The notes under the pieces are model-generated. The model worked only from the letters and a program-made list of their open reading frames with translations, was not told where the DNA came from and did no database searches. From positions 9,568,685-9,632,684 of the forward strand of contig CP141140.1 of assembly GCA_035235625.1 (NCBI GenBank): a stretch of DNA of 64,000 nucleotides. The letters run 5' to 3'. Shown here piece by piece: positions 36,655 to 49,800 of this stretch (position 1 is the stretch's first letter; every line of letters begins with the position of its first letter). A program made the translations under genes and the position numbers. Origin of the DNA: Saururus chinensis. Its lineage: Eukaryota > Streptophyta > Magnoliopsida > Piperales > Saururaceae.

Positions 36655-36765
36655 TGTTGGCGATCGATCGGCCTTGCAGGGCGATCGATCGGCTGAACTG
36701 AAAATTTGAAAATTTTGCATGTAACCGATCGAACGGCCTGAAGGGCGATCGATCGGCTACACAGG
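36655..36765. repeat. CGATCGATCGG palindromic short repeat, four copies
   Basis: The palindrome-containing motif GGCGATCGATCGGC (once mutated to ACCGATCGAACGGC) appears four times within ~105 bases in an otherwise AT-rich part of the 3.4-kb LTR. Confidence 0.75.
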
Positions 36766-38039
36766 AAATTGTATGTTGTGTGTATGATGCCTATTTTGAT
36801 GATTCCACTTTAGCTTGCCAATTTTATATGAATGTGGAGTGTTTTAAGCTATGTTAGGCTACTGGAAATGCATGCTATTGAGTTTATGGAGTTGAGATAT
36901 ATGCTTAGTGATGGTGGAATGACTTATGTTTTGTGGCATGATGTTGGAATCGTTATTTTGAAATTATGAATAGTTGTTTCCCTTTGGTTAAGCATATTTT
37001 AGTAGGATTACAATCATTGTTGGACAGATTTGTCATGATAAATTGTGATTAATGGTGTGTGAATGTTGGTGAATGCCATGACTCAATGATGAAATGAGTG
37101 ATGTTATAGGTGTTTAGCCTTTGTGGTTGAGTTTTGAATCTAGCTAAGATTTCAACGATTCTTCTACTATGATTTCATTTGGAATTCATGTTTAGGTAGA
37201 AATTCACATGTGTGGTGTGGTAGTGAGTTGATTTTCAAGCATGTTAATATGCATTATGTGAAAGGCTTCTACTAGTTACACACACACATGTGGGGGTTAA
37301 ATGATGATGTTGAAGCTTAATATCGTGATTATGAACGATGCATTAGGGGCTGGTGAGAGCACTTATCATGATTAGGGTTCATGTATGCTTTGCCCACGCA
37401 TGTACCATGTTGCACGCATCATGAAAATGGATTTCCAATTGAGGCTTCATCGTGATTAATCGAATTTGACCGATTGGATGCAATGTGATGGAATTGCGTG
37501 CCGGGTTTATCGGTCGTGGATTAATCGCAAGTTGATTGGTCCGAAAGGACATATTTTGATTTGAAGTTCTGTGTGGAACGATTTGAAGTTCCCGTGTGGA
37601 ACGATTTGGAGTTCTGTGTGGAACGAGTGCACTCCCGGGTTGAGTCTTGTTTAATGGAATGATGTGGGGACGAGTTGTGTACTTGTCTTGCGGATACGTG
37701 AGAATATTTTTATGTGTGTCATCCGGACCACGAGAATCCGGTGTGGTATGCCGTGTGCACCCCGCTACCACGTGTTCTAGGGTTCTCTCGTGTGAGAACT
37801 CGGGCTCTTCCCTCCGCAGGAGATGCCAGTGGGCGAACACGCCTGCTCTAGATTCTCTGTGTGAGAATGGGACATCCTTGGCCAGGATCGTCCAGGCGGC
37901 GGTATTAGGGATTGACAACCCCGATCTTTCTTGAATTCTTGTGTAGAATTTTGTACCATGACACGCCTTCGTGGCCTTGTCTATGCTCCCGTCGTGTGAC
38001 GTCAATGTGTGATTACTCCTTGATGGAGGTTGATTGTGA

Positions 38040-38370
38040 TAACATTATGCATGTGGGAATATGTATGTTAGAGATACATCCATGCATGTTGATGTTGATG
38101 TTATGCATGTGGAATATGTATGTTAGAGATACATCCATGCATGTTGATGTTGATGTTATGCATGTGGAATATGTATGTTAGAGATACATCCATGCATGTT
38201 GATTTTGATGTTATGCATGTGGAATATGTATGTTAGAGATACATCCATGCATGCTGATTTTGATGTTATGCATGTGGAATATGTATGTTAGAGATACGTC
38301 CATGCGGGATTGGTTATGATGTGAATGCATGTGGGAATATGTATGCTAGAGATACATCCATGCAGGTTGA
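38040..38370 (+). repeat. 55-bp tandem repeat, six copies
   Basis: ATGCATGTGGAATATGTATG followed by TTAGAGATACATCCATGC recurs with GTATGTTAG at 38063, 38118, 38173, 38228, 38283 and (GTATGCTAG) 38341. The period is 55 bases, with a slightly longer last interval. It lies inside the 3.4-kb solo LTR. Confidence 0.92.
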
Positions 38371-39280
38371 ATTATGCATTTTTATGCAGTGTTAAGTGAT
38401 ATAAATGTGTGATCAGAAAGTGATGCACCATGTAAATTTTTGATCTGAAACGATCTCATTTCTAAGCTATCGTATTTTCTACGTTGACAGTGATATTAAA
38501 ACCATTGCTGAGTGTTAAAACTCACCCCTCTTTTGTGTTTTGATTTGGGGCTGCGTGGTGCGACACGCAGACGGACATGATTGCCTTTTTGAGGAAAGGT
38601 CAGAGGTAGCTTGGGTGTGATGATGGAGATCGTTGCGTGACTTTCCTTCATTTTGTTTCATGTTTTATGTTAGAACCTATGTGTAGGGTTCTTTGTTGTG
38701 GATTTATGTCACATGTTACAGTTATGTTTGCTTATGACTTATTTTGAGCCGGTGTGGGCTTTACTTAACTAAGTTTGTGGGTTTGAGATTGTTGTTTACT
38801 TTGTGTTAAGCAACACCTTTTCTCCCTTTTTATTTACTCTTGCTCAAAGGATTGTGCGCACTCCGTGTTGCTGTTAATCGCCAGTGGTTAGGGTTAAGTC
38901 TTCCGCTAGAATCGTTTCTCAATTTCACTTCGTCGCCCCCGCGCGCTTGACCGGCCCTTGGACCGGGTTCGGCTCGGGTCGGGCATCGCCGGGGCGTGAC
39001 AGCGTTAGTCATTCTGTATTTTAAACTGATATATTTCATATTTTTAATTTCAAAATGCAAACTAAAATCATGCATTTTAGATGCTCGATTTGAGACTACA
39101 TACTATAATCATAGGTTTTTAGAATGCATGATAAAATACACGACATAATTCAACTTTTATCTAAACACAAGATATAACATATTAAATCCTTAAATCTTAG
39201 TTGGATAAATAAAAACAAATAATTAGTATATAATAAGATGATATTATGTGCACCTTGTCATTTGTATATGTGTATAACAT

Positions 39281-40075
39281 CCTCAATTTTTCTGTATTTT
39301 TTTGTAAAATTATAGCTATGTTTTGCTAGTATTTTTTATGGGGAAATTTAACATTTTGGCGTATATGTTTTCATGATTGACCTCTATATTCATAATCATA
39401 GAGTCGGGAGTGGTATTTAGTTGCAAGTCATGGAGCCTCGATGCGCCACAAAAACTTTCGGTGCGAAAACAAGAGAGAAAATGAAAAGACGCGAAAGAGA
39501 ATAGAAACATAAAGAAATGAAGAGAAGGAGAAATAAAAAAATTTGAGCGCCCGACCCATGAGTGGAACAGAGGAAGGGAACTACCCCTTCCTTCTGTGAG
39601 GCCGGAGGTGAGCAGCCGGCTTCCACTCGGCCGGCCTTGGCTTGGCGCCACCGCCACCCTAACCTGGCCCTACCAACAATCTGTTATTCTCTTTCCTCTT
39701 TTCCCATTTAAACCCGACAAAACTGACCACTCTTCCTTCTCTTAATCTGTTGCCACCCCGACCAATTACCCTCCAGCCTATCGCCATGGCTTCAACCCGG
39801 TCAGGATGATGTCCGAGCACTGCCATCCTAGCCTCCCTGCCCCTCCTTCGCTGGCGTGAAGTGACACTTAGTCCACTCCTCTTTTTCCCTTTGTTTCTAT
39901 GTGCTGCGACCCGCGACAGTGTTGCCGATCGCCGACCACCACCGGCTAGCCTTTGGCCCCCTTGGCCCAGCAATGGTAAGGTCGTCGTCCATGGCCTTTG
40001 ACAAATTTTTCTTTTTAAGAGGTTGCAAAGGAGAATATGACGGAGGAGAGATCCATGGCCCAATACGTGTATTTT
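39281..40075 (+). mobile_element. Decayed LTR related to the 4.8-kb solo LTR
   Basis: The left part matches the start of the 4.8-kb LTR in order: ATTTTTCTGTATTTTT near the end, then GGCGTATATG, a TATTCATAA TATA-like box, and ATAGAGTCGGGAGTGG, TTGCAAGTCATGGAGCCTCG, ATGCGCC (compare 17.95-18.05 kb). I could not find a matching right end or duplication, so it is probably truncated, and the boundary at 40075 is only approximate. Open frames inside (39316-40085) are not conserved proteins. Confidence 0.5.
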
Positions 40076-40830
40076 TAAATAACATGAGTTAGGGTCGTAA
40101 TTAAAAATTCACAAATAAAGGCTATTTTATGTTGTAAGCTGGGGTTTGAAATATATGAATTTAAAAATTACTTTTACATTGACTAATGGGGTAATCTGAA
40201 ATGTACATACAAAATCCTGAACGACTAACACCTTATTCTGAAATATATGCTCCAAATCTCAAATAACTAACCCTATAATTTAAAATTAATAAATTACAAT
40301 ATAAAATTCATAACGACTAACGCCGTGTAAGGGAAGCGCATGAGAATCAAAATCGAGCGAGGCTGATGCATGTTGACGTCAATGGTAAAGTGTGAACAGT
40401 AGATTTGATGGATGAGGGCGGGCTCCCATGCGTGTTCGTTTAAGTTAGAAAGCCATGTAATCATTAAGAAACATAGAAAAGGCTTGTACTATATTTCTAT
40501 AAGACGGTGGGATTGTCGCGTTTGAAAATCCACATCCGCGGACAAAATAAGAACCAGAAAATCATTCATGAACGCTGCTTGTGTACTGGAGCAAACCACC
40601 TCGCGCAGCCTCTGTTGACTGCGAAGCCACAAGCCTAGCCAGCACTAAAGCACTGAATCTCTCCGCTTTACGGTTTTCATTCATTCTCCCATAATACTTA
40701 GATCATTTTCAGATTTCCTTCAGATTGACCCTTTAAATGTCTTTTGCCTCTCTTCCTTTTCTTCTCTGAGGCGCTGTCTTACGTTACCCTTCATCGGGTA
40801 CTGTTCAAAGCTTCGGTCTTTTATCGAACT
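40076..40830. promoter_or_regulatory. Upstream region of phytyl ester synthase
   Basis: 40140-40340 is AT-rich repeat-like DNA with several GACTAAC words. 40360-40830 is probably the promoter and leader of the + strand gene, with a pyrimidine-rich leader (40680-40780). An upstream in-frame ATG at 40744 opens the same frame and is discussed under the gene. Confidence 0.45.
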
Positions 40831-43800
40831 ATGGCGCTTGCTGCGTCCCTATCCTATTCTCCGAGTCTGAGCTCTCCTCTGAATGCTCGGACTCGGAAGC
40901 GGTCGGGAGAGTTGAGCCGGCTGAGCGTCAGATCTTCCGCGTCGCCCGTGTCGGCTGAAGCCGAGGGAGTTGCTTTAGTGAAGGAGGCGAAAAAAAGAAG
41001 AGAGCGGGTGGCTGATGGGTCCCCGACGACCGGAAGCAGTTCCGAGGAGGCTGGAGCACCCGAGCAGCTCGAGGTTTTCTATGAGGACGGATACGGAACC
41101 ACCAGTGTGATGGACTACCTCGATATAGCCAAGCAGCTCATCAGGCCGGACGGTGGCCCGCCCCGTTGGTTCTGCCCCGTCGAGTGCGGGCGCCCCATCA
41201 AGGATGCTCCCGTTTTGCTGTTTTTGCCTGGTAACTAGCTTCGTTGTGTCATCTAATGGGGCGATTGGTTTTGTTTACACGTTATTCAGTTATTTCCATT
41301 TCTACTTACGCAGAATCCCACGATGGGGACACTTGAAAGACCGTGCTTAATATGTTGTTCGCTGCAGGTGTGGATGGTGTTGGACTCGGATTGATCTTAC
41401 ACCACAAATCGCTTGGGAAGTAAGCAAATTCCCTTCTTTTTTTTTTCCTGTGATTGATTGGATGCTCCTCTGATCAATATTTAAGGGTCGATGATCTGTT
41501 GCGCACGTAAAAAATGTTTCTAGTTATTGGTTTGTTGGAGTCTGTGCTAATAATACATTGTAGTCTCTGATTTTGTACTCTGTTCATGATTGAGCATACT
41601 GTAGCCTCATCTTTGTTGATTTCATAAGCATGGCTATTCTTATTTTAGTCTCTAATGACTAGGGCTGCAAACGGGCGGGGAGTCCTAACAGGCTGCCGAG
41701 GTCTGGCTCAAATTTTTTTTTTTCAAAACTTGGTCTAGAGCCTATAACTAAGTTCAAAATTTTGGCCCGACCCAAAATTTAAATGGGCTCGGGCCGAGCT
41801 ATGGGTTTTTGGGTCTATTATTTTGGGCCAAAATAGACGTGATATAAATTTTTTTTTAAACATGATAAAACTAATTGACAGAACAAATTAGATAATAAAC
41901 AAATACAAGAACTAAGAGAGTCAAATTAAATATATAAACTAATAGAGGCAAAGAGAACAAATTCGGTACAGAATAAATTAGGTGATAGAATGAATTAAAT
42001 AACAAAACAAATTAGGTGATAGAACGAATTAAATAACAAAATAAATTAGATAACAAAACAAATACAAGAACCAATAGAGAAATTAATAGAACAAAGATAT
42101 GAACTAACAGAGGCAAAGAGAACAAATTTAGTACAGAATAAATTAGGTGATAGAATGAATTAAATAACAAAACAATTACAAGAACCGATAGAGAAACTAA
42201 CATAACAAAGATGCGAACTAACATAGGCAAAGAGAACAAATTCAGTAGAGAACAAATTACGTGATAAAACTAATTAACATAACAAATTAGATAACAAACA
42301 AATATAAGAACCAATAGAGTAATTAACAGAACAAAGATACGAACTAGTAGCGACAAAGAGAACAAATTCAACAATAGAACAAACTAGATGATAGAACGAA
42401 TTATATAACAAAACAAATAAGATGATAGAACTAAAAGCAACAAATTTGAGAAGAGGACCAGTGCACTGGCGAAATGTAAAGTGGTGGTCTTCTGTTAGTC
42501 CCACGACAAGAATCAGAGGTCCAGAGTAGCCGAAATGGAGATTGGAGGCGAAATGGAAAGTGGAGGTCTTCCCTTCCGTCAGTCCTACAAAGAGAGCCAA
42601 AGGTCCAAAGCAGCCAAAATGGAAAGTGGCAGAAGAAGCAGGAGAACATAGAGCAGTGGTGAAGGCTGCAGGAAACAAGCGATGAGAGTTAGGAGATGAA
42701 TGTAGAGCGGTGGTGAATGGCTAGGGCTGCAGGAAACAGGCGATGAGAGTCAGGAGATGAATGCAGAGCGGTGGGGAATGGTAGGGCTGCAGGAAAGAGG
42801 TGACGACCGATGAGAGTTAGGAGACGAATGTAGAGCAGCGGTGAATGGGGCTGTAGGGAATAGGAGATGAGAGTCAGGAGACGAATGCAGAGCAGAGGTG
42901 AATGGTTAGGGCTGTAGGAAACAGGCAATGAGAGTTGAGACAAATGTAGAGCGGAGGTGAATGGTTAGGGCTGCAGGAAATAGGCAATGAGAGTTGGGAG
43001 ACGATGAGGCGAATGTTGAAAACCTGAATGGACAATTAAAATGATGCTAATACCAAACCATAGCTTTGCAGGACTGCACGATTAAAACGACGATGGCTCA
43101 AAAAATTAACGGGCTGGAATGGGCCGGGCTGGGCTTTTAAGAATTTTTGGCCCAGGCCCGAGCCCAACCCAAAATTTCATAAATCTTAAAATTTTAAGCC
43201 CAGGTCGATTTATTAACTAAATTCTAAAGCCCAAAGGTACAAAATTTTGGGCCGGGCTTCGGGCCTGCCCATGTTTCTTGCAGCCCTACTAATGACCATC
43301 CTAGCTTAGAGACCCACCCTCATGCATCTTCTCTATTGACGCTGCTCTGCTTGTGTCTCCACAATTGCCCTACGAGGTGGCGTAAGTATGTCTATTTGTA
43401 CGTCAAACATCTTTTGCATTTTCCTGCAGTTTGGTCTATTTACTATTTTCATGTCATAGAAGGACATAAAACACATGACATCAGGTTCTTGTCCTCTTAG
43501 TTATAGGAAATTATTTTGTTAGCCAAACTTTTCTTGTTCCAAATTATTTTCTTTAAACATTAACCCGTTTATAGTGGTCCATTTAAATGATTCTAAAGCA
43601 TCTCCCCTTTTCAGGTATCTACTTCATAAGTCAAATATTGCATTCATTTACCTTTTTATGTTATAAATTTTCCTCTCTGTGTCAGTCAGTCCGATACTTT
43701 GTCCTTTTAATTTGTAATGCCACTTGACTGTAATTTGATGAGGAGGATGAAGGTTCAAATTATGAGTTGATGAGGTGAAGGCCCATACATGGGATTACTC

Positions 43801-46800
43801 TTGTTCATGCAGCATTGCAACTTACATGTAAAGAATATTATTTGAGTTCTTTTAACCTTTTGCTGCAGAGCGTTTGAAGTTAGGTGCATGCACATACCTG
43901 CTCATGATCGGACTCCATTTGAAGGTTTTGACCTTTGTATGCTTCTTCATGCATAATCTGCCTTTATATTAATTGTAGTATGTCATTGAAGTATTATTAA
44001 GCCTTATCTCAAGGGGATTCCTAATGGTTTTCTCCAGTTTCCTTACCCTGCTTATAAAACTCAAAAAACATGAATTGTTCCCAATTAATCATAACTTAGT
44101 GTAAAAAGTATGTTCATTTTGCTGATCATTCTGCAGCATGTATTGCATACATGTCCAAGAGATGTTTATTTTTATATGGTCATTAATGCTAAAGGCTGTT
44201 TTATAAATTTTCCGATTAGGGGAACATGATAAATCTTCCTTAGCAGGAAGCATTTGGATATCATTAAACTGTTCTGTATCTAGGGACTATGTAAATAAAT
44301 TGATACTAAAATTGAATCCTCTGCTTGCAGCCAATAATACCTTTTCTTTTCCAAAAAGAATTTTTGATGTTGAATTTTCTTTGGAGAAAAGTAACGATAG
44401 TGCTACTCATTGATAGCATATGATTATTGCTGATTGTCTCTTCTTGTTGTTACTAACCAATTGACCTCAAGACCTACAACCCTACAACCCAGGAGACCAC
44501 TGATTTCTAGTCTGAAATAACAGTTTAAGTTTGTTATGTAATTCATTAGTGCTTAGAATTGGGCCGTTCTAGCTCAGGATTATAAGCAGTTTTAATATAA
44601 GAGATGAAGATTCAATCAAGCTGGTGCTCCAAAAGGAGCTTAACATAGGGTCAGGTGTCGACATGTGCCAAACCCATGACACTTTCATATTTTCTAGTTC
44701 TGTTTTGGACTTGAAAAGGAAAAATGGCTACTTGTCAAATATGCCCTGTTTTATGCCTTAAACAAATATTTTCTACAGGGTGTCAACATAAATTTTTCAA
44801 AACATCTTGCTTTTGCTATAATTACAACTTTTATAGTTTTTAATGCTATGCCTGAAAAGTTGACTGGTTTGGTACATGTAGTGTTGTAAATGTTATTAAT
44901 GTAGCCTTTTTTTAAGTAGTATTGAAGTGTGGTTGGTTTCTTTAGTACTAATTTGCATTCTTGCTTATGAAGGACTTCTTAAATTTGTCGAAGATACCAT
45001 TAAACATGAGCATACATCATGTCCAAATAAGCCAATTTATCTTGTTGGCGATTCCTTTGGTGGATGCCTGGCACTCGCGGTTGCTGCTCGTAATCCTACT
45101 CTTGATTTAATACTAATATTAGCCAATCCAGGTAAGTGAAGAGATTATATTGAGTAATCTTAAGATTTCAATATTAGTTTCTCTGTCCAGATCAGCATAT
45201 AAGTCTATACTTTTTGTCTTCATGAATCATTTCTTCATTTCACACATGTTTAGGACTCTTTCTTTTTACTAATAGTATGTAAATATCTTCTGACCAACAA
45301 GTATGCAACTTCTCATTCATTTGAAACCTAACAATTTTAGTGACATTTAATGAGGCTACTTACAAGCTCTCTTCCTTTCAAATATTATTAACTTTCCTCA
45401 TTTTGTGTTGTTAGACATTAATCTAAATTTATACCTCTATTTTATCTACATTTGTAAGTTAGTTACTTACCTTTTTTTTCTGTTCTCTCGTGTAGGAACA
45501 TCTTTTGGGGACTCACAACTGCAGCCTGTGCTTCCTATACTGGAAGCACTACCCAACGAACTTCATGTCACTGTCCCTTACCTCCTAAGCTTCATCATGG
45601 GTATGTGCAAGATTTATCACCAAAACAACCATTTTACATATGGCTTAAGATATCAGTACAACTAGAACACCCAATCATACTTGTCTAAGAGGTAAGCAGT
45701 TTGAAGTGCTTGAGCAAGCAACTTATCTGGTCTAAAATTCTGAAGGGAAACTTTGAAGTTGACAGTGCAGGAGTTTTCTGATTGAACGTGCATGAAAAAT
45801 TGCTGATAAATTTCTTGAAACTATTGATTGAGTAGTGCTCAAACCATGTGTGGTAGTGACACCTTGCATAATCTCTATTTCAGTCCATCTGCAGCCATAC
45901 TGTTGTAGGTTTCTTCATGTTTGATTTTGCTTATAAGTGAAGATGGAAGGAATGTTGATGTATTTAATTCTTGAATATTTTAATGTCCATGGGTTTGTCA
46001 TGATAAGCTGGACCCTGTTAAAGAAAAATTGGTAAATCAAATGATAATTTGTGAAAATGAGGTCCTCATAGGCTATATGTTGATAATTTGGATTTATGTT
46101 AATTTAATTCTTGAAGACTTTTAGAAAAGTAATACTGGTATGCATGAATGTTTATCTCTAATATTTTTTTCATTCATCTGCTTATACAACTCAGGTGATC
46201 CTCTGAAGCTTGCAATGGCCAGTGTTGACAGTCATCTTTCTCCTTTCCAAACAATTGATAAACTATCTAAAAGCTTAACTTCTATGCTGCCTCGTCTTTC
46301 GGTAAGAAATCCTCTTCTTTGATCTTGTATTTGCCTCAGTTTTGTACGAAACTTCATTTTCTTTGGATAGAAAAAGGTGTAAGAAAACAAGAGGAAAACA
46401 ACTACATGACAAGTTGCATACAATGGACAGAAAGGCCCTGTGATCCCTTCTTTTGCGAGCTCAGGCCTTAGATTGGCCTCATGTAGCATGCAGCTTAAGA
46501 GATACAGAGGTCTGCAGGAAGACATTCCCATTATGGTCAAAGAGGGAAATCTTTTTAGAATAGAGTTTATAATGTCTGTGCATGCTGATGCCTTTGAGGA
46601 TCCTGGAAGAAAAAGTTGGGAAATTTTTGCTAGTAGTCTTGATGCCTGCGAGTTAGTGGGTGGCCTGCATCTCATCCTAGATAGAGCCCTTATAATTGCT
46701 GTCTGGTTTGCGAGGATTTTGCTGTGGAATACTTGAGAGTAACTCAAAGTTTAACAATGCACATTTTGCAAATTTTCTTGTCCTTTTTCATCATTTTCTT

Positions 46801-49800
46801 CATGAATTTGTGAATAAACATGTCTTAGCTGTCCAAAAAGCTATGGTGTATTATCTGAGGTGTTGTTTTTTTTCTTTTGTCTAGTTTGCAGTATGTAACC
46901 AGCTTTGGGTGGATCAGGTGGTTCTGGTGTGAAGCTCAATAGGATATATTAGAATTAAGTGTTAAAACTGGAGGAATAAGATCAATGGACTGATGGAGCA
47001 CCAGTCTAGATCATTCTTTACAGACACATAAATAAATTTTTGTAACATTGAGGAGATGTTGAAAAAGTGGTTTTTGAAGATATGCAAAACAATAAGTTAA
47101 TACGTATTGGTTGTATTTGTACCCGCTGGAAGGCACATTTAGCTTTGATATAAACATCAATTAATGTCTTCTAATGGCCTCCAAAAGATAGAACCACTAT
47201 GCATTCTGTCACCTTTTCTTTTTCTTTTTGTGTCCAGGTCGTTAGGACCGGTAAGAAGGGGCAGGGAAACCTGCCTTTTAGAGCAATGTATCCTGCTGCC
47301 TATCACATTCTACATATGCACATCACATGCACCGTATACTTTGGGATACAATCCCCGTGGGTGGTCAACAGAGTGGGGATTCGGACTCAGGACCTCTGCT
47401 TCCTGAGTTCATTCTTATCCAAATGAGGAGATTAAGATTTTGTATAGCCAAATGCGAAATGATCTCTTCATAATTGACAACTCTTTGTTTCAGGATTTGG
47501 CAGATATTATACCAAAAGAGACGCTCATATGGAAACTTAAGCTACTGAGAACAGCAGCTGCCTATGCTAATTCACGTCTCCATTCTGTCAAGGTTGAAGT
47601 ACTTGTGCTTGCAAGGTGAAATATCTTGCTGAATTAGCAGCATATGATGATATGATGTCAAATAATGACATAGAGACACGTTGTTGCCTGTTAGTATCTA
47701 TATAAGTCGTTAGTCTCTTTCCTCACACTTTAAGCTTTTAGGTTAACTGTTCATTTGTATGGTAGCGAAGCAAAAGGTTCTGGGTTCAAATCCTAGGATA
47801 GTTGTGTATTCATGTGCAATATTTAGTGATGCTTGTGTCTGCTAGAGATTGATATTACTATTAAAATTAACCCTTACTCCCTGTCCTAAGAGCTTAAGCT
47901 TATGAGTAAAAATTGCTTGGGACAAGAAACAGATGACAATGATGACCAATATGTGTTTTTGTTTTATTGATACAAAATGCTCTTATAATTCGTATATTTT
48001 TCTAGTGCTTATCTTTATTTTTGCTATTCTTTGTCTCTTATAATAAGGGATTATTATTTTATTGAATTTTTCTTGTTCTGTTTGTGGTTTTGATTTTCAT
48101 GTCAGTGGAAATGACAAAATGTTGCCCAGCAAGGATGAGGCTGAACACCTTTGGAACAGATTACCAAAGTGCAAAGTTCGATATTTCAAAGACCATGGCC
48201 ATTCCATCTTACTGGTAGGTCATTGGGGGCAGTATATGTTCATATACACGAATATATGCAAGCATGTAGTGTACGAAACACAGTGTGCAGTGTCTTTCTT
48301 AATTAGCTCAGAAGGCCAAAAATATGCAGTAACCAACTTGGAATGTCACTTATCTGTCTAGCATGAGTTGAAATGTAATATGGAACGATATATGTCTTAT
48401 CATTCAAATAAATATTTAACAATGTACAATTAAGCTAGTATATGATGATGGTACCTTTTGGATTCCATGGGCTTGGAAAAACTGAAATTCCACTTGATCG
48501 TGGCTGTCCACGATGTTTGTTTATGTTATTTGAAGAAGCAGTAGAGAGTTATATCATAATCATTATCATTTTCTAAAGCACTGCTCATCTTAGTGGTGCA
48601 GGAGGATGGCATTCATCTACTCACGATTATTAAGGGCACACACATGTATCGCCGTTGGAGCCGATATGATTATGTTTCTGATTATCTGCCCCCATCAAGG
48701 ACAGAGTACCAAATAGAATTTGAACGAGAGAATGGGTCAGTAGACTCAATATTGTATTTCGTTGAAATATGATATATTGGATAAACATCAGAAGAATATA
48801 GGATGTATAATACTGTTCATCATTAAAATTTACGTTGTAAAAACTTCTCAACTGCAGTTTTTTTCGCATAGCTACTAATCCAGTGGTTCTATCAACTGTG
48901 GAAGATGGGAAGATAGTGTATGGTCTTGGTGGGGTTCCTAATGAAGGTCCTATTTTGCTGGTTGGATATCACATGTTGTTGGGATTTGAATTGTCCCCTC
49001 TTGTTGATGCTTTCATTAGAGAGAAAAATACGGTGATTCGAGGCATGGCACATCCTATAATATTTTCCAATATGACTGAAAATTCTTTGCAAGAAGAGTC
49101 TCGGTATGACCTGATGAGACTATTTGGAGCTCTACCTGTGACTCCAAGCAACATGTACAAGTTGCTATCATCAAAATCATTTGTTCTTTTGTATCCTGGT
49201 GGTGCCCGTGAGGCACTTCATCGAAAGGTGTGTTGGTTCTTTTGATAATTATTAAATTATTTTTAGTCTTCTTTGAAGTAAACACGTCTACTGTCCATCT
49301 CCTCTATCATATAATTGTGTTTGCATATATTTTTGTCACTATTGTGTTTGCTTTAAGGCACTCAATTCTTTATTTTATAAATTAACCACAATAAAGGAAA
49401 GGCATTCATGAAATTGTCAACATTGCTGAATGGTATTCTTTGTACTATTTTAACTCCACTTCCTCTTCCTTAATTTTGATTGATTTCAGGAAATGGAGTT
49501 TGCCTTATGATCTCTTACCAAGTTTACTAGTTTTATTGTGATAATGGGAGAAAGATTGGATGCACCAAAATGTAGCAAACTTCTAAGAAAGTAAGAGGTG
49601 GCAATGACTTCAAGCAATTTTTGAACTCATTGTTGAGTTTTGTGTTTTACAGGGTGAAGAATACCAACTATTCTGGCCAGAGCAGCCGGAGTTCATTAGA
49701 ATGGCAGCTCGGTTTGGGGCTACTATTGTACCCTTTGGTACCGTTGGAGAAGATGATGTAGGAGAAGTATGTTAATAATCTATTTTATTTCCAATGTTAT

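Larger units (their letters stand above)
35559..39001 (+). mobile_element. Solo LTR, 3,443 bp
   Basis: It starts TGTAAGGACCCTC and ends CCGGGGCGTGACA, flanked by a perfect 5-bp duplication GCGTT (35554-35558 and 39002-39006). A TATA box (TATAAAAGGG, about 35982) sits ~420 bases from the left end, as in a U3 promoter. No retroviral protein is present. A 55-bp tandem array occupies 38.04-38.37 kb. Ends are of the same TGTAAGG..CGTkACA type as the 4.8- and 2.1-kb solo LTRs, but the interiors are not obviously alike, so this is a related but distinct family. Confidence 0.85.
41660..43288. mobile_element. Non-autonomous hAT element in PES intron 2, 1,629 bp
   Basis: Perfect 11-bp terminal inverted repeats TAGGGCTGCAA / TTGCAGCCCTA are flanked by a perfect 8-bp duplication CTAATGAC (41652-41659 and 43289-43296). 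Subterminal parts repeat GGGCCGGGCT and GGCCCGAC words in both orientations. The interior holds two tandem blocks and no transposase. It inflates intron 2 to about 2.4 kb and does not touch the splice sites. Confidence 0.95.

Noticed and set aside
37379-38005. Minus-strand open frame of 208 codons
   Set aside because: It sits inside the 3.4-kb solo LTR, shows no domain, and its composition follows the LTR sequence.
46232-46747. Minus-strand frame of 171 codons and overlapping plus frame in PES intron 6
   Set aside because: No recognisable domain on either strand, and it is wholly within an intron. It might be a decayed repeat, but I cannot support a gene.
47760-47810. tRNA-like B-box sequence in PES intron 7
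   Set aside because: No A box at the right distance and no cloverleaf; it is better explained by a MITE-like element.
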